A stretch of 64,000 nucleotides of DNA, from contig NZ_JQMO01000003.1 in assembly GCF_000744785.1 (NCBI RefSeq), forward strand, positions 868,001 to 932,000. The letters run 5' to 3'. Below, piece after piece: positions 9,036-16,468 of the stretch (position 1 is its first letter; each line of letters begins with the position of its first letter). Position numbers and translations under genes: made by a program. Source of the DNA: Kitasatospora azatica KCTC 9699. GTDB taxonomy: Bacteria; Actinomycetota; Actinomycetes; Streptomycetales; Streptomycetaceae. The notes beneath the pieces were generated by a model that saw nothing but the letters and a program-made list of their open reading frames with translations, was not told the origin of the DNA and made no database searches.

Positions 9036-9836
9036 CTACCTGCTGGGGATGAGCGGCGCGGTGTTGATCGTGGTGCCGTCCGTGCTGTCGCTGCTGTTGC
9101 CGCCGATCGAGCCGGCCAGGTCACTGCCGAGGCCGAGCAGCAGGAAGGCCACCACCAACCCCTTCGCCAGCCCGCCCAGCACCAGCGGCCGGGTGGCCGA
9201 CTGCGGCTCCTCGGTGCCGCGCTCCTCACCGAACAGCCCCTTGGGGTAGGCGGCGGTCAGCAGCAGCGCATAGGCGGTGAACCGCATCCGGTACCGCACC
9301 ACGGCGGCGGTGGCCTCGAAGATCGGGTGGGGCATCTCCCCGGCGATCAGCACCCAGAGCCAGAAGAAGAAGGCCAGCACGAACCAGCCGGCGCTGGCCA
9401 GGCTGTTGATGATCGCCGCCGGGAACATCAGGATCAGCCGGAAGAAGACCGCCGCCCGGTTGAGCCGCCCGGGCAGCACCTCGATCCGCACCGGGTAGTC
9501 GCGCGGCTGGCGCAGCGAGAACGGCGGGTAGCGGTCGATCAGCAACGTCTGACTGGCCATCAGTCTGCTGTCGTAGCCGAGGTAGTTGGTCAGGAAGCGG
9601 GCGATCGAGGCGGGCAACCGCCCGGTGAACAGGGCGGCGAACCAGCCCACGATCACCACGAAGCAGGCGGCGATCGACAGCACCCAGAGCACGATGTCGT
9701 GCGGGATCAGGATGAGCCACCGGAAGAAGACGGTCAGCCGGCGCTGGCGGCCCGGCTCGGGCACGTCCAGCACCGGCAGGAACTCCGGCTCACTCGCCGA
9801 CACCGGCACCGCCCAGCCACCCGCCGTCTGCGCCAT
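9036..9836 (-). CDS. DUF4389 membrane protein
   Basis: Membrane protein of 266 aa with the DUF4389 arrangement: an early hydrophobic pair around FFRWLILIPHDIVLWVLSIA and CFVVIVGWFAALFTG, a middle helix region FRLILMFPAAIIN and further helices, ending in a short helix VVAFLLLGLGSDLAG and an external Ser/Thr-rich tail. The function of the family is unknown. The ATG at 9834-9836 was chosen because GAGGAG lies just upstream; an open frame extends another 23 codons without a ribosome binding site. Convergent to the GntR regulator gene and separated by 54 bp containing a repeated CGGGCCTACCTGCTG-like sequence. Confidence 0.85.
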   Translation of the reverse strand: MAQTAGGWAVPVSASEPEFLPVLDVPEPGRQRRLTVFFRWLILIPHDIVLWVLSIAACFVVIVGWFAALFTGRLPASIARFLTNYLGYDSRLMASQTLLIDRYPPFSLRQPRDYPVRIEVLPGRLNRAAVFFRLILMFPAAIINSLASAGWFVLAFFFWLWVLIAGEMPHPIFEATAAVVRYRMRFTAYALLLTAAYPKGLFGEERGTEEPQSATRPLVLGGLAKGLVVAFLLLGLGSDLAGSIGGNSSDSTDGTTINTAPLIPSR

Positions 9837-9958
9837 CCCGCGCTCCTCACCGCTCGTGCGTGCACTCCTCCTCGCAACGCTCGCAGTACCCGGGGCCGAC
9901 TGCATCCGTACCGGCCCCGCACTGAGCCGGACGGGCGCAGACTCCTACTGGCGGACCG

Positions 9959-10423
9959 TCACCCCTGGTCCTGGTAGGTGATCTGGTACTTCGCCGCGAT
10001 CGGGTTGATCTTCGCCGGGTCCAGCCGCCCGTCGGTGAGCACGGCGGGCCCGGCCTCGACCAGGTCCTCCAGGTAGTGCTCCCAGCCGCCCGGCGCGGAG
10101 ATCTGCAGGACTCGGGGCGGCGGGTCGGATGCCGGGCGCAGCGCGTGCGGGACACCGCGCGGGAGCAGCACGAAGGAGCCCGCTGGAGCCTGGTGCAGCT
10201 GCCCCTGGTACTCGATCTCCAGGACGCCGGAGAGCACGTAGACGCTCTCGTCGGCGCGGTGGTGGACGTGCGACGGGATCTCCCGGGCGACGGTCACCTC
10301 CAGCAGCGAGAAGCCCCCTTCGGTGTCCTCGGTCATCGCCTTGACGGCGAAAGCGGGCGGCAGCGGTATCCGGCCCGGCCGGGCGGCACCCGGCTCCAGC
10401 AGGAAGAAACGGTCGACAGGCAT
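9959..10423 (-). CDS. Cupin domain protein
   Basis: Small single-domain cupin of 154 aa. Cupin motif 1 is visible as PSHVHHRADESVYVLSGVLEI (broken here: HVHH, then E and a GxxE strand) and motif 2 as PAGSFVLLPRGVPHAL, giving the three-His/Glu metal site. Such proteins bind metal and may be dioxygenases, isomerases or sensors; no substrate is evident. ATG at 10421-10423 has a strong AAGGAGGG eight bases upstream. Divergent from a TetR regulator, with a palindromic region between them, so the two genes likely form a regulator-target pair. Confidence 0.85.
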   Translation of the reverse strand: MPVDRFFLLEPGAARPGRIPLPPAFAVKAMTEDTEGGFSLLEVTVAREIPSHVHHRADESVYVLSGVLEIEYQGQLHQAPAGSFVLLPRGVPHALRPASDPPPRVLQISAPGGWEHYLEDLVEAGPAVLTDGRLDPAKINPIAAKYQITYQDQG

Positions 10424-10458
10424 GGGAATGGCCCTCCTTGACGCGAAGGTGGCATAAT

Positions 10459-10494
10459 CCGGAAGCAGGATACGGAAGCGGAATCCGTTTCCGG
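10459..10494. promoter_or_regulatory. Imperfect palindrome between cupin and TetR genes, candidate operator
   Basis: A 36-bp segment begins CCGGAA and ends TTCCGG, contains the element CGGAAGC twice and an inner ACGGA/TCCGT inverted pair. It lies 36 bp from the cupin start and 30 bp from the TetR start, in a 100-bp divergent promoter. Likely the TetR binding site. Confidence 0.5.
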
Positions 10495-10523
10495 AAAAGA
10501 GTCTAGGCAGCAGGAGTGGCGAC

Positions 10524-11096
10524 TTGTCAACGCCTTCAACACCCCCCGGGCGCAAGCCTCGTGTCGACGCCGAGCGCAACCGCGCCCGAGTCCTGGCGGC
10601 AGCGCGCGCACTCTTCGAGGAGCGCGGCGAGGAGGTCCAGATGCCCGAGGTGGCGCGGGCCGCCGGCGTCGGCACGGGCACCGTCTACCGGCACTTCCCG
10701 AACCGGCAGGCGCTGGTGCTCGCCGCCGCCGAGCACCGCTTCGCCGAGATCCTGGCCTTCGCCCGGACCGAGGGCCCCCGTGACCCCGCCTCGGGCCAGG
10801 GGGTGTCCCGCTACCTCCAGCACGTGGGCCGGGTGCTCAGCGAGGGCCGCGGGCTCTCCGCCGCGATGGCGGCCGTGCTGGGATCCTCGGCGCCCCAGGG
10901 CGAGATGCACGACCTGCTCGCCGCGGCGGTCGGCACCCTGATCAGCCAGGACCAGGCCGCGGGCACGCTGCGGTCGGACTTCACGGTGGCCGACGTGTAC
11001 CTGCTGGTCGGCGCCCTCTCGGCGGTGATCCGCACCGACGCCGGGGACTGGCAGCGCTTCCTGGCCCTCACCCTCGACGGCCTGCGCCCCCGCTAG
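10524..11096 (+). CDS. TetR family transcriptional regulator
   Basis: TetR-type regulator of 190 aa. The N-terminal helix-turn-helix is clear: RARVLAAARALFEERGEEV, then VARAAGVGTGTVYRHFPNRQAL at about residues 42-63. The remaining helical ligand-binding domain is not diagnostic. The start is TTG at 10524 with GGAG about eight bases upstream. It is divergent from the cupin gene, which is the most probable target besides itself. Confidence 0.9.
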   Translation: MSTPSTPPGRKPRVDAERNRARVLAAARALFEERGEEVQMPEVARAAGVGTGTVYRHFPNRQALVLAAAEHRFAEILAFARTEGPRDPASGQGVSRYLQHVGRVLSEGRGLSAAMAAVLGSSAPQGEMHDLLAAAVGTLISQDQAAGTLRSDFTVADVYLLVGALSAVIRTDAGDWQRFLALTLDGLRPR

Positions 11097-11144
11097 CGCC
11101 CCCGCCGCCGGCGCCGATCCTGCCGGACGGGCCCCAGTCCGCGG

Positions 11145-11561
11145 TCAGCCGGCCGCGAGCTTGACCAGCGCCGCGATCGTCTGCGGCCAGTCTGCGGTGA
11201 TCGCCGGGCCGATCTGCGAGCCGACCTGGTCGGCAGCCGCACCGGTGATCTCCATCCGGTAGACCACCCGGGTGCGGCCGGTCGCGAGCCGCTCGAGCCG
11301 GTGCGTGGTGCGCAGCAGCAGACCGTCGAACTCGGCCTCGTCAACGAAGAGTTCGCCCGGCACCAGGTCACCGATCCGCAGCTCCACGGGGTCCTGCCCG
11401 GCCGGCCTCATGGTGATCTCGCTCCCGGTCGCGAACGGGCCGCGCAACTCGATCTGCTCGATGTCGGCGTTCCAGCTGCCCCAGTTGGCGACATCGGCCC
11501 AGAGCTGCCAGATCGCCTCCGGCGCCGCGCCGGTCTCGATGCCGTGCTCGTACTCCCACAT
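11145..11561 (-). CDS. SRPBCC family protein (polyketide cyclase/START-like)
   Basis: Small helix-grip fold protein of 138 aa. The sequence begins MWEYEHGIETGAAPEAIWQL and follows the family pattern of an N-terminal strand, the AP..IW.LWADV helix, and later strands ending in a long C-terminal helix. Members bind hydrophobic ligands or act as cyclases, dehydrases or stress-related proteins. The start ATG at 11559-11561 has GAGGAGGT eight bases upstream. Convergent to the TetR gene with 48 bp between stops; no obvious functional link. Confidence 0.85.
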   Translation of the reverse strand: MWEYEHGIETGAAPEAIWQLWADVANWGSWNADIEQIELRGPFATGSEITMRPAGQDPVELRIGDLVPGELFVDEAEFDGLLLRTTHRLERLATGRTRVVYRMEITGAAADQVGSQIGPAITADWPQTIAALVKLAAG

Positions 11562-11690
11562 GGTGGACCTCCTCGACCGAAGAACCTCAATAACCTTCCC
11601 ATAGATTATCTCTGCAGCGACTATCTGTCCAGAGTCGAGCTCTCGCGCCCGCCAAGGTCCGCCGGCCGGGCTCGGCCTCGCGAACGCACT

Positions 11691-11728
11691 GAGGGCCGGG
11701 CGGCGGCTGGTTCCGCTGCCCGGCCCTC
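11691..11728 (-). terminator. GC-rich hairpin downstream of the lipoprotein gene
   Basis: Perfect 11-bp arms GAGGGCCGGGC (11691-11701) and GCCCGGCCCTC (11718-11728) with a 16-base loop, placed 13 bp after the stop of the minus-strand lipoprotein gene. No T-run, as usual in high-GC actinomycetes. Confidence 0.65.
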
Positions 11729-11740
11729 GGTGGTGCTGGG

Positions 11741-13087
11741 TCAGTTGCCCTGACCCATGGCCAGGATGTCGTCGTAGCCGAAGCCGAGCTTGTTCAGCGC
11801 GGTGATCGACTCCGCGGGCCGGCCGGTCTTCGCGACCAGGTCCTTGATCTGGGCGGCGGTCAGCGGGGCGGCCGGGGTCTTCGGGAACTTGTCGAGGCCG
11901 CCGGGGGTCAGCCCGCCCGCACCGGACTGGCCGCCGAAGCCGAACAGCAGGGAGCTGAAGGCCTTCTCCAGGTCCCGGTCGGTCAGCTTGGTGGCCTTGT
12001 CGGGGGCCTGGACCGCCGGGGCGCTCTGGTCGAAGGTGAGCTTGAGCGGCAGGTGGACGTCGGCGGTGGCTTTCTTGTCCAGCTGCGCGAGGTCGATCCT
12101 GGCGGCGACGAGCGCGCCGTTCTTGATCGACAGGTCGGCGGTGACGTTCTTGTCCAGCACGTCGGCGGGCAGGCTGCTCGGGAACTTGGACCCGCTGGAC
12201 ATCTTCTGCGCCACCGGCTTGACCGCGTTCAGCAGATCGCCCGCGAGCTTCTTGAACGGCGCGGTGACCTGGACCTGGTCGGCGCCGTCCACCTTGCCCT
12301 TGCTCGCGAAGGTCAGGTCGGTGGAGAGGATGTTCTTCAGCGAGTTGGCCAGGTCCTCAGTGGTCTTCGGGTCCAGCGAGGGCTTCGCCGAGGGAGCGGC
12401 CGACGTGCCGGCTCCGCCGGCCTTGGTGCCGAAGTCCGTCAGGGTCTTGGCGTCCAGGCTGACCCAGCCTCCGGTCAGCGCCTCGCGCAGCGGGCCGAGC
12501 TCGGCGCCGGCCTGGTCGATCGCCTCCTTGGCCTTGGCCGGGTCCTCGCCCGCGATCCTGGCCAGCGCGGAGACGTCGCCGTGCAGGTAGGCGGTCTTGC
12601 CGACGATCCGGAACTCGATGGCCGCGGCGCCGCTGCGGTCGCTGATCAGGTAGTCCGCGTTGATCGACTCAGCGTCGGCGGCGGCCTTCGCGTCCGGCGA
12701 ACCGTCCTGCTTGAAGGTCTTCAGGTCCTTCAGCGGCTTCTCGGCGTGCACCGTGACGGAGACGCTCAGGCCGGCCAGGCCGTCGGCGTTCCGCTGCTCG
12801 ATCTTCTCGCCGGTGGCCTTGCCGTAGGCGACCAGCTCTCCGGAGGTGGCGTCCAGGGTGAGCTTGACGCTCAGGTCCTTGCTCTCGCCGAGCTTGTCGA
12901 TCGCCGAGGAGACCTGCTGTGCGGCCGTCAGCTCCTTGACCGTCCCGCAGGCCACCAGACCGGCGGTGAGCAGGGCGGTGCCCGTGGCGGCGATGACGGT
13001 GACGCGGGCGGCGCGGGCTATGGCGGTGTTGATGGTCGTACTCCTGTGTGAGGGTTCCCCCGACTGTCCTTCGCCTTCTCTTTGCAA
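11741..13087 (-). CDS. Putative lipoprotein (LppX/LprG-like), start uncertain
   Basis: Exported lipoprotein of about 430 residues. A signal peptide (RAARVTVIAATGTALLTAGLVAC) ends in a lipobox LVAC, so the mature protein starts at that Cys. The rest is a hydrophilic alternating strand pattern with two similar halves (roughly GTVKELTAAQQV.. and KTTEDLANSLKNIL..), the look of LolA-fold LppX/LprG-type lipoproteins, and a Pro/Gly-rich C-terminal extension. Start is a problem: the open frame begins at a TTG (13085-13087) without a ribosome binding site, whereas AGGAG at 13041-13045 sits seven bases before an ATC codon (13031-13033). See findings. Function unknown. Confidence 0.8.
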   Translation of the reverse strand: MQREGEGQSGEPSHRSTTINTAIARAARVTVIAATGTALLTAGLVACGTVKELTAAQQVSSAIDKLGESKDLSVKLTLDATSGELVAYGKATGEKIEQRNADGLAGLSVSVTVHAEKPLKDLKTFKQDGSPDAKAAADAESINADYLISDRSGAAAIEFRIVGKTAYLHGDVSALARIAGEDPAKAKEAIDQAGAELGPLREALTGGWVSLDAKTLTDFGTKAGGAGTSAAPSAKPSLDPKTTEDLANSLKNILSTDLTFASKGKVDGADQVQVTAPFKKLAGDLLNAVKPVAQKMSSGSKFPSSLPADVLDKNVTADLSIKNGALVAARIDLAQLDKKATADVHLPLKLTFDQSAPAVQAPDKATKLTDRDLEKAFSSLLFGFGGQSGAGGLTPGGLDKFPKTPAAPLTAAQIKDLVAKTGRPAESITALNKLGFGYDDILAMGQGN

Positions 13088-13152
13088 AGTTCGAGGACAA
13101 GCTATCCCAACACACCGACACCCCCGGCGACAGGGCGGCCCCTGACAGCCGC

Positions 13153-13572
13153 TCAGCCCGGATCGCCTCCCCAGGGCCCCAGTGCCGCGCGCAGTCGGCC
13201 CAGCCGCTCCCGCCAGCGCGGGCCCTCGCCGGAGTCGTCCCAGAGCTCGGCCAGTTCCGACTCGGCGCCGAGCACCCGATCCAGTGCCCGCAGCGCCGGC
13301 TCCACCAGCGCCCGACCTATGCCGGGGATCGGCTCCTTCGGGCCGTACGCCGGGTCGACCGGCTCACCGCCCGGGCACTGTGCGGCGACCAGGGCGGCGG
13401 CGGCCACGGCCGGCTCGCCGTCATCGCTCTCCAGATACCCGACGGTCGCCGCCGCGCGGTCCAACGCGGCCCGCACCAGGGCGGCCCGCTCGTCAGGGGC
13501 GGCGTCGTCCAGCTCCCCCGCGAAGTCGGCGGCGGCGTCGTTGTCGAAGGGGCCGAAGTCCCAGGTGCCCAT
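13153..13572 (-). CDS. DUF4259 domain protein
   Basis: Small protein of 139 aa starting MGTWDFGPFDNDAAADFAGE, the hallmark of DUF4259, with an acidic helical body and conserved AAALVAAQ and WDDSGE..RW..RL near the end. Function unknown. The ATG at 13570-13572 is clear. A near-perfect 26-bp palindrome lies 16 bp upstream (13589-13614), so the gene may be under specific control. Next to the saccharopine-dehydrogenase-like gene but separated by 110 bp. Confidence 0.85.
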   Translation of the reverse strand: MGTWDFGPFDNDAAADFAGELDDAAPDERAALVRAALDRAAATVGYLESDDGEPAVAAAALVAAQCPGGEPVDPAYGPKEPIPGIGRALVEPALRALDRVLGAESELAELWDDSGEGPRWRERLGRLRAALGPWGGDPG

Positions 13573-13588
13573 GACTGCGCTCCTTAAT

Positions 13589-13614
13589 CGAGTATCTGTT
13601 CGAACAGTTACTCG
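13589..13614. promoter_or_regulatory. 26-bp near-perfect palindrome upstream of the DUF4259 gene
   Basis: Outer arms CGAGTA/TACTCG enclose the perfect core CTGTTCGAACAG with one unpaired position on each side (24 of 26 positions symmetric). It sits just upstream of the DUF4259 start. The core is GTTC-GAAC, the reverse of the GAAC-N4-GTTC arrangement of actinobacterial LexA boxes, so it is not a typical SOS box. Confidence 0.5.
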
Positions 13615-13682
13615 TCATGGTCGCACCCACCACTGACAACCGCCTCTCGGTCGCCCCCCGACCAGCCGGTCGGTCCCGACAC

Positions 13683-14912
13683 TCAGCTCCGCGCGGCTCG
13701 GACCACCCGCTGCGGCGCCCCGCCCGGCGGCTGGTCGAGCACCGCGAACCGCAGCCCGGCCGCGCGCAGCCGGTCGATCAGCGCACCGCCCATCGCCACG
13801 GCCGGCGTCACCTGTCCCGCGGTCACCGGCAGCTCGTCGAAGGCCAGGCAGAGCGCCGCCTCGGCCAGCATCTTGGCGGTCTCGGTGTACCCGGGATCCC
13901 CACCGGAGACCTCGGTCCAGACCCGGGCCCCCGCGCTCTCGGCCGCGAACCTGACGGTGAACCAGGACTTCGCCCGCCGTTCCGCGCTCGGCCCCTCCCC
14001 CGGACCGCGCAACCGCTCCAGGGCCCGGCGCAGCGGCGGCAGCTGTGCCGCCAGCACCAGCAGCGCGATCCCGGCGGTGCCGCCGAGCGCCACCGGCAGG
14101 CGTTTGACGGCGGCGTAGTGCCCGTACTGGAACTCCCGGCCGTACTCGGCCAGCGCGGCAGCCGAGCGGCCGACCACCTGGGCGTCGATGGTGGGCAGCG
14201 GCCAGGCCCAGGCCTGCGCGTCCACCGAGCGGTGCGGACCCTTGGGGGTGGTGCGGATCCGCCGCCCGGCGGGACGCGGCTCGGCGGCCCGCCGCGCGCG
14301 GGCGGCCTGCGCGTTGGCCCGCGGACGGGCGAAGGCGGTCAGCGCCGAGGCGAAGGTGCCGCCCGAGAAGGTGCCGCCGGCCCGGACGTATCCGCGCACC
14401 GCGACTGCCGCGTCCTTGGTCCCGGTGGGCAGTTGCCCCAGGGTGAACAGGACGCCGAGGTCGTGCGGGATCGAGTCGAAGCCGCAGCTGTGCACCAGCC
14501 GGGCGCCGGTGGCCAGCGCGCGCTCGTGGTGCAGCACGTACATTCGGTCGACGAACTCGGGTTCGCCGGTGAGGTCCAGGTAGTCGGTGCCGGCGTCGGC
14601 GCAGGCCGCGACCAGCGGTTCGCCGTGGCGCTGGTAGGGGCCGACGGTGGAGACCACCACCCGGGCCGACTCGGCAACCACCCGCAGCGCGGCCCGGTCG
14701 GCGGCATCGGCGGTGAGTAGCGGCAGTTCGGCGAGGTCCGGGTGCTCGGCAGCGAGCTGTCGGCGGACTTCGGCCAGCTTCTGCGGGTTGCGTCCGGCCA
14801 GCGCCCAACGGCAACCCTCGGGCACCGTGCGGGCGAGGTACTCGGCGGTGAGCCGACCGGTGAAACCGGTGGCGCCGAAGAGGACGAGGTCGTACGAACG
14901 CTCGGCGTCCAT
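13683..14912 (-). CDS. Saccharopine dehydrogenase-like / trans-acting enoyl reductase family protein
   Basis: NAD(P)-binding protein of 409 aa. The N-terminal Rossmann motif LVLFGATGFTGRLTAEYL and the conserved blocks VVVSTVGPYQRHGEPLV, YLDLTGEPEFV and VHSCGFDSIPHDLGV define the saccharopine dehydrogenase-like family that includes mycobacterial trans-acting enoyl reductase Rv2953. The middle has a hydrophobic stretch IALLVLAAQLPPL. In Streptomyces its function is not established; a lipid- or polyketide-related reduction is possible. The ATG at 14910-14912 is the first in a clean frame. Intergenic DNA follows on the upstream side for 407 bp. Confidence 0.88.
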   Translation of the reverse strand: MDAERSYDLVLFGATGFTGRLTAEYLARTVPEGCRWALAGRNPQKLAEVRRQLAAEHPDLAELPLLTADAADRAALRVVAESARVVVSTVGPYQRHGEPLVAACADAGTDYLDLTGEPEFVDRMYVLHHERALATGARLVHSCGFDSIPHDLGVLFTLGQLPTGTKDAAVAVRGYVRAGGTFSGGTFASALTAFARPRANAQAARARRAAEPRPAGRRIRTTPKGPHRSVDAQAWAWPLPTIDAQVVGRSAAALAEYGREFQYGHYAAVKRLPVALGGTAGIALLVLAAQLPPLRRALERLRGPGEGPSAERRAKSWFTVRFAAESAGARVWTEVSGGDPGYTETAKMLAEAALCLAFDELPVTAGQVTPAVAMGGALIDRLRAAGLRFAVLDQPPGGAPQRVVRAARS

Positions 14913-15319
14913 GGGCGATTCCCTACTAGCCGGTAATGCGGGCGGCCCACGCTAGGGAGCAGGCGGCGGGGTGTCAACGCGGCGCGGCGTCCGTCCCGGG
15001 AGGAAGGGTCAACACTTCGCCAAATCTGCCAACTGACGCTTCCTGAGCACTTGCTGACAGTTTGCTGATGCTGTTTGATGAGCACCGGTCAAGCGACCCC
15101 GGAAGCAGCCTCCCGGCACCCCACAGCGCCGGCCTCGGCACACCGGGCCCCACCCTGACCCGCTCGTGCGCGACCACGTCGTCAACCCGCGGCGCCGGCC
15201 CGCACCAGTGCACGCCCAGCAGCCGCAAATCCAGACCCGCCCGGGCGAGGACCTCGACCGGCGCGCGTCCGGCTGTGCTGCCCCTTCTGGCCCCCACATG
15301 AACCCACAAGGAGCTCGGC
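14913..15319. other. Non-coding gap upstream of secreted protein gene
   Basis: 407 bp without a convincing gene. It contains an A/T-richer patch at about 15008-15090 with the repeated element TTGCTGA, the most promoter-like DNA in the gap, and presumably carries the promoters of the two divergent flanking genes. Open frames across it have no ribosome binding site and are shadows. Confidence 0.5.
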
Positions 15320-16345
15320 ATGCGCGAATCGCGCGAACACCGCACCCCCACCGTCCCCACCGCCCCCAGCAGCACCGACACCGCCGACACCGCCGACACC
15401 GCTTGGCCCCGCCGACTGCGCCGGACCGCCGCCGTGGCCGCCCTCGCCGTGGCCGGCCTGGTCGGCTCGGCCACCACCAGCACCGCCGCCCCGACCGTTA
15501 CCGACTCCGGCACCCAACTGGTGCGCACCCACGGCCAGGTGATCCGGGTGCAGACCCACGGTCGGCACGGCGTGGTCCCGATGAAGGGCGCGAAGCAGTC
15601 CCCCCGCAGCACGGCCCGGCCCGCCGCCGCCCACCCGGCCGCCAACGGCACCCTGATCTACAACGGCGGCCCGGTCCAGCACCAGGTCACCGTCTACCTC
15701 GTCTTCTGGGGTAACCAGTGGGACAGTGACAGCAACAGCGTCCAGCAGTACGAGACCGACCTCTTCAACGGCCTCGGCACCGCCCAGGACACCTGGTCCA
15801 CCGTCACCTCCCAGTACACCGACAGCAGCGGCGCCGGCCCGACCTTCAACGGCGCCGTCCTCGGCGGCACCTGGGTGGACGACTCCGGCGCTGCCCCCGG
15901 GTCGGCCGCCCAGGCCGACATCGCCGCCGAAGCCAACCTGGGCGCCCAGCACTTCGGAGTGTCCGGCAACGACGTCCAGATCGTGGTGATGAGCCCGAGC
16001 GGCACCTCGCCCGACGGCTTCCCCAACAGCGGCTTCTGCGCCTGGCACGACTACAACGGCAACGTGCCCTACACCAACATGCCGTACGTACTGGACGCCG
16101 GCTCCGGCTGCGGGGCCGGCCAAGTGGCCAGTCAGCTCGACGGGTTCAGCATCGTCGAGGGCCACGAGTACGCCGAGACGCTGACCGACCCGCAGCCCTC
16201 CAGCGGCTGGGTGGCCTCGGACGGCCAGGAGAACGGCGACCTGTGCGCCTGGCAGAACCTCGCCGCGGTCTCGCTGCCGACCGGCTCCTTCGCCATGCAG
16301 CCGACCTGGAGCAACAACGCGGGCGGCTGCGCCATCTCCGGCTGA
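15320..16345 (+). CDS. Secreted HE-motif protein (EXORDIUM/phosphate-responsive-like)
   Basis: Exported protein of 341 aa. A long twin-arginine-like N-terminus (RRLRRTAAVAALAVAGLVGSA, ending near TSTAAP) is a plausible signal peptide. The mature part has YLVFWGNQW, VVMSPSGTSP, GFCAWHDYNG and the motif VEGHEYAETLTDP followed by W..ENGDLCAW, which resembles the HE..E..TDP pattern of the EXORDIUM/PHI-1 family and also of a zinc protease. Cysteines in FCAWH, GSGCGAG, DLCAW and GGCAISG could form disulfides. The start ATG has GGAGC upstream. A 12-bp-stem terminator follows. Function unknown; protease activity is a guess. Confidence 0.8.
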   Translation: MRESREHRTPTVPTAPSSTDTADTADTAWPRRLRRTAAVAALAVAGLVGSATTSTAAPTVTDSGTQLVRTHGQVIRVQTHGRHGVVPMKGAKQSPRSTARPAAAHPAANGTLIYNGGPVQHQVTVYLVFWGNQWDSDSNSVQQYETDLFNGLGTAQDTWSTVTSQYTDSSGAGPTFNGAVLGGTWVDDSGAAPGSAAQADIAAEANLGAQHFGVSGNDVQIVVMSPSGTSPDGFPNSGFCAWHDYNGNVPYTNMPYVLDAGSGCGAGQVASQLDGFSIVEGHEYAETLTDPQPSSGWVASDGQENGDLCAWQNLAAVSLPTGSFAMQPTWSNNAGGCAISG

Positions 16346-16354
16346 CCGCACCCC

Positions 16355-16387
16355 GGTTCCCGCAGGCCTGATCACCCTGCGGGAACC
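16355..16387 (+). terminator. Rho-independent-like hairpin after the secreted protein gene
   Basis: Perfect 12-bp inverted repeat GGTTCCCGCAGG (16355-16366) and CCTGCGGGAACC (16376-16387) with a nine-base loop, starting 9 bp after the stop codon at 16345. Confidence 0.75.
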
Positions 16388-16468
16388 TGCCGCGCTACCG
16401 GTACCGTCTGCGGTGTCGTTGTGACGACTCGTCACCTCGGTAGTGTCGGTCAGGGGAACGGAAGCGGC

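Noticed and set aside
9847..9958. Cys-rich short peptide ending YCERCEEECTHER just before the DUF4389 gene
   Set aside because: Has a TAGGAG-like site but no start codon behind it; the only in-frame starts are far upstream inside the cupin gene. Left out for lack of an initiator.
13589..13614. LexA/SOS box
   Set aside because: Core is GTTC-GAAC, not the GAAC-N4-GTTC order of actinobacterial SOS boxes.
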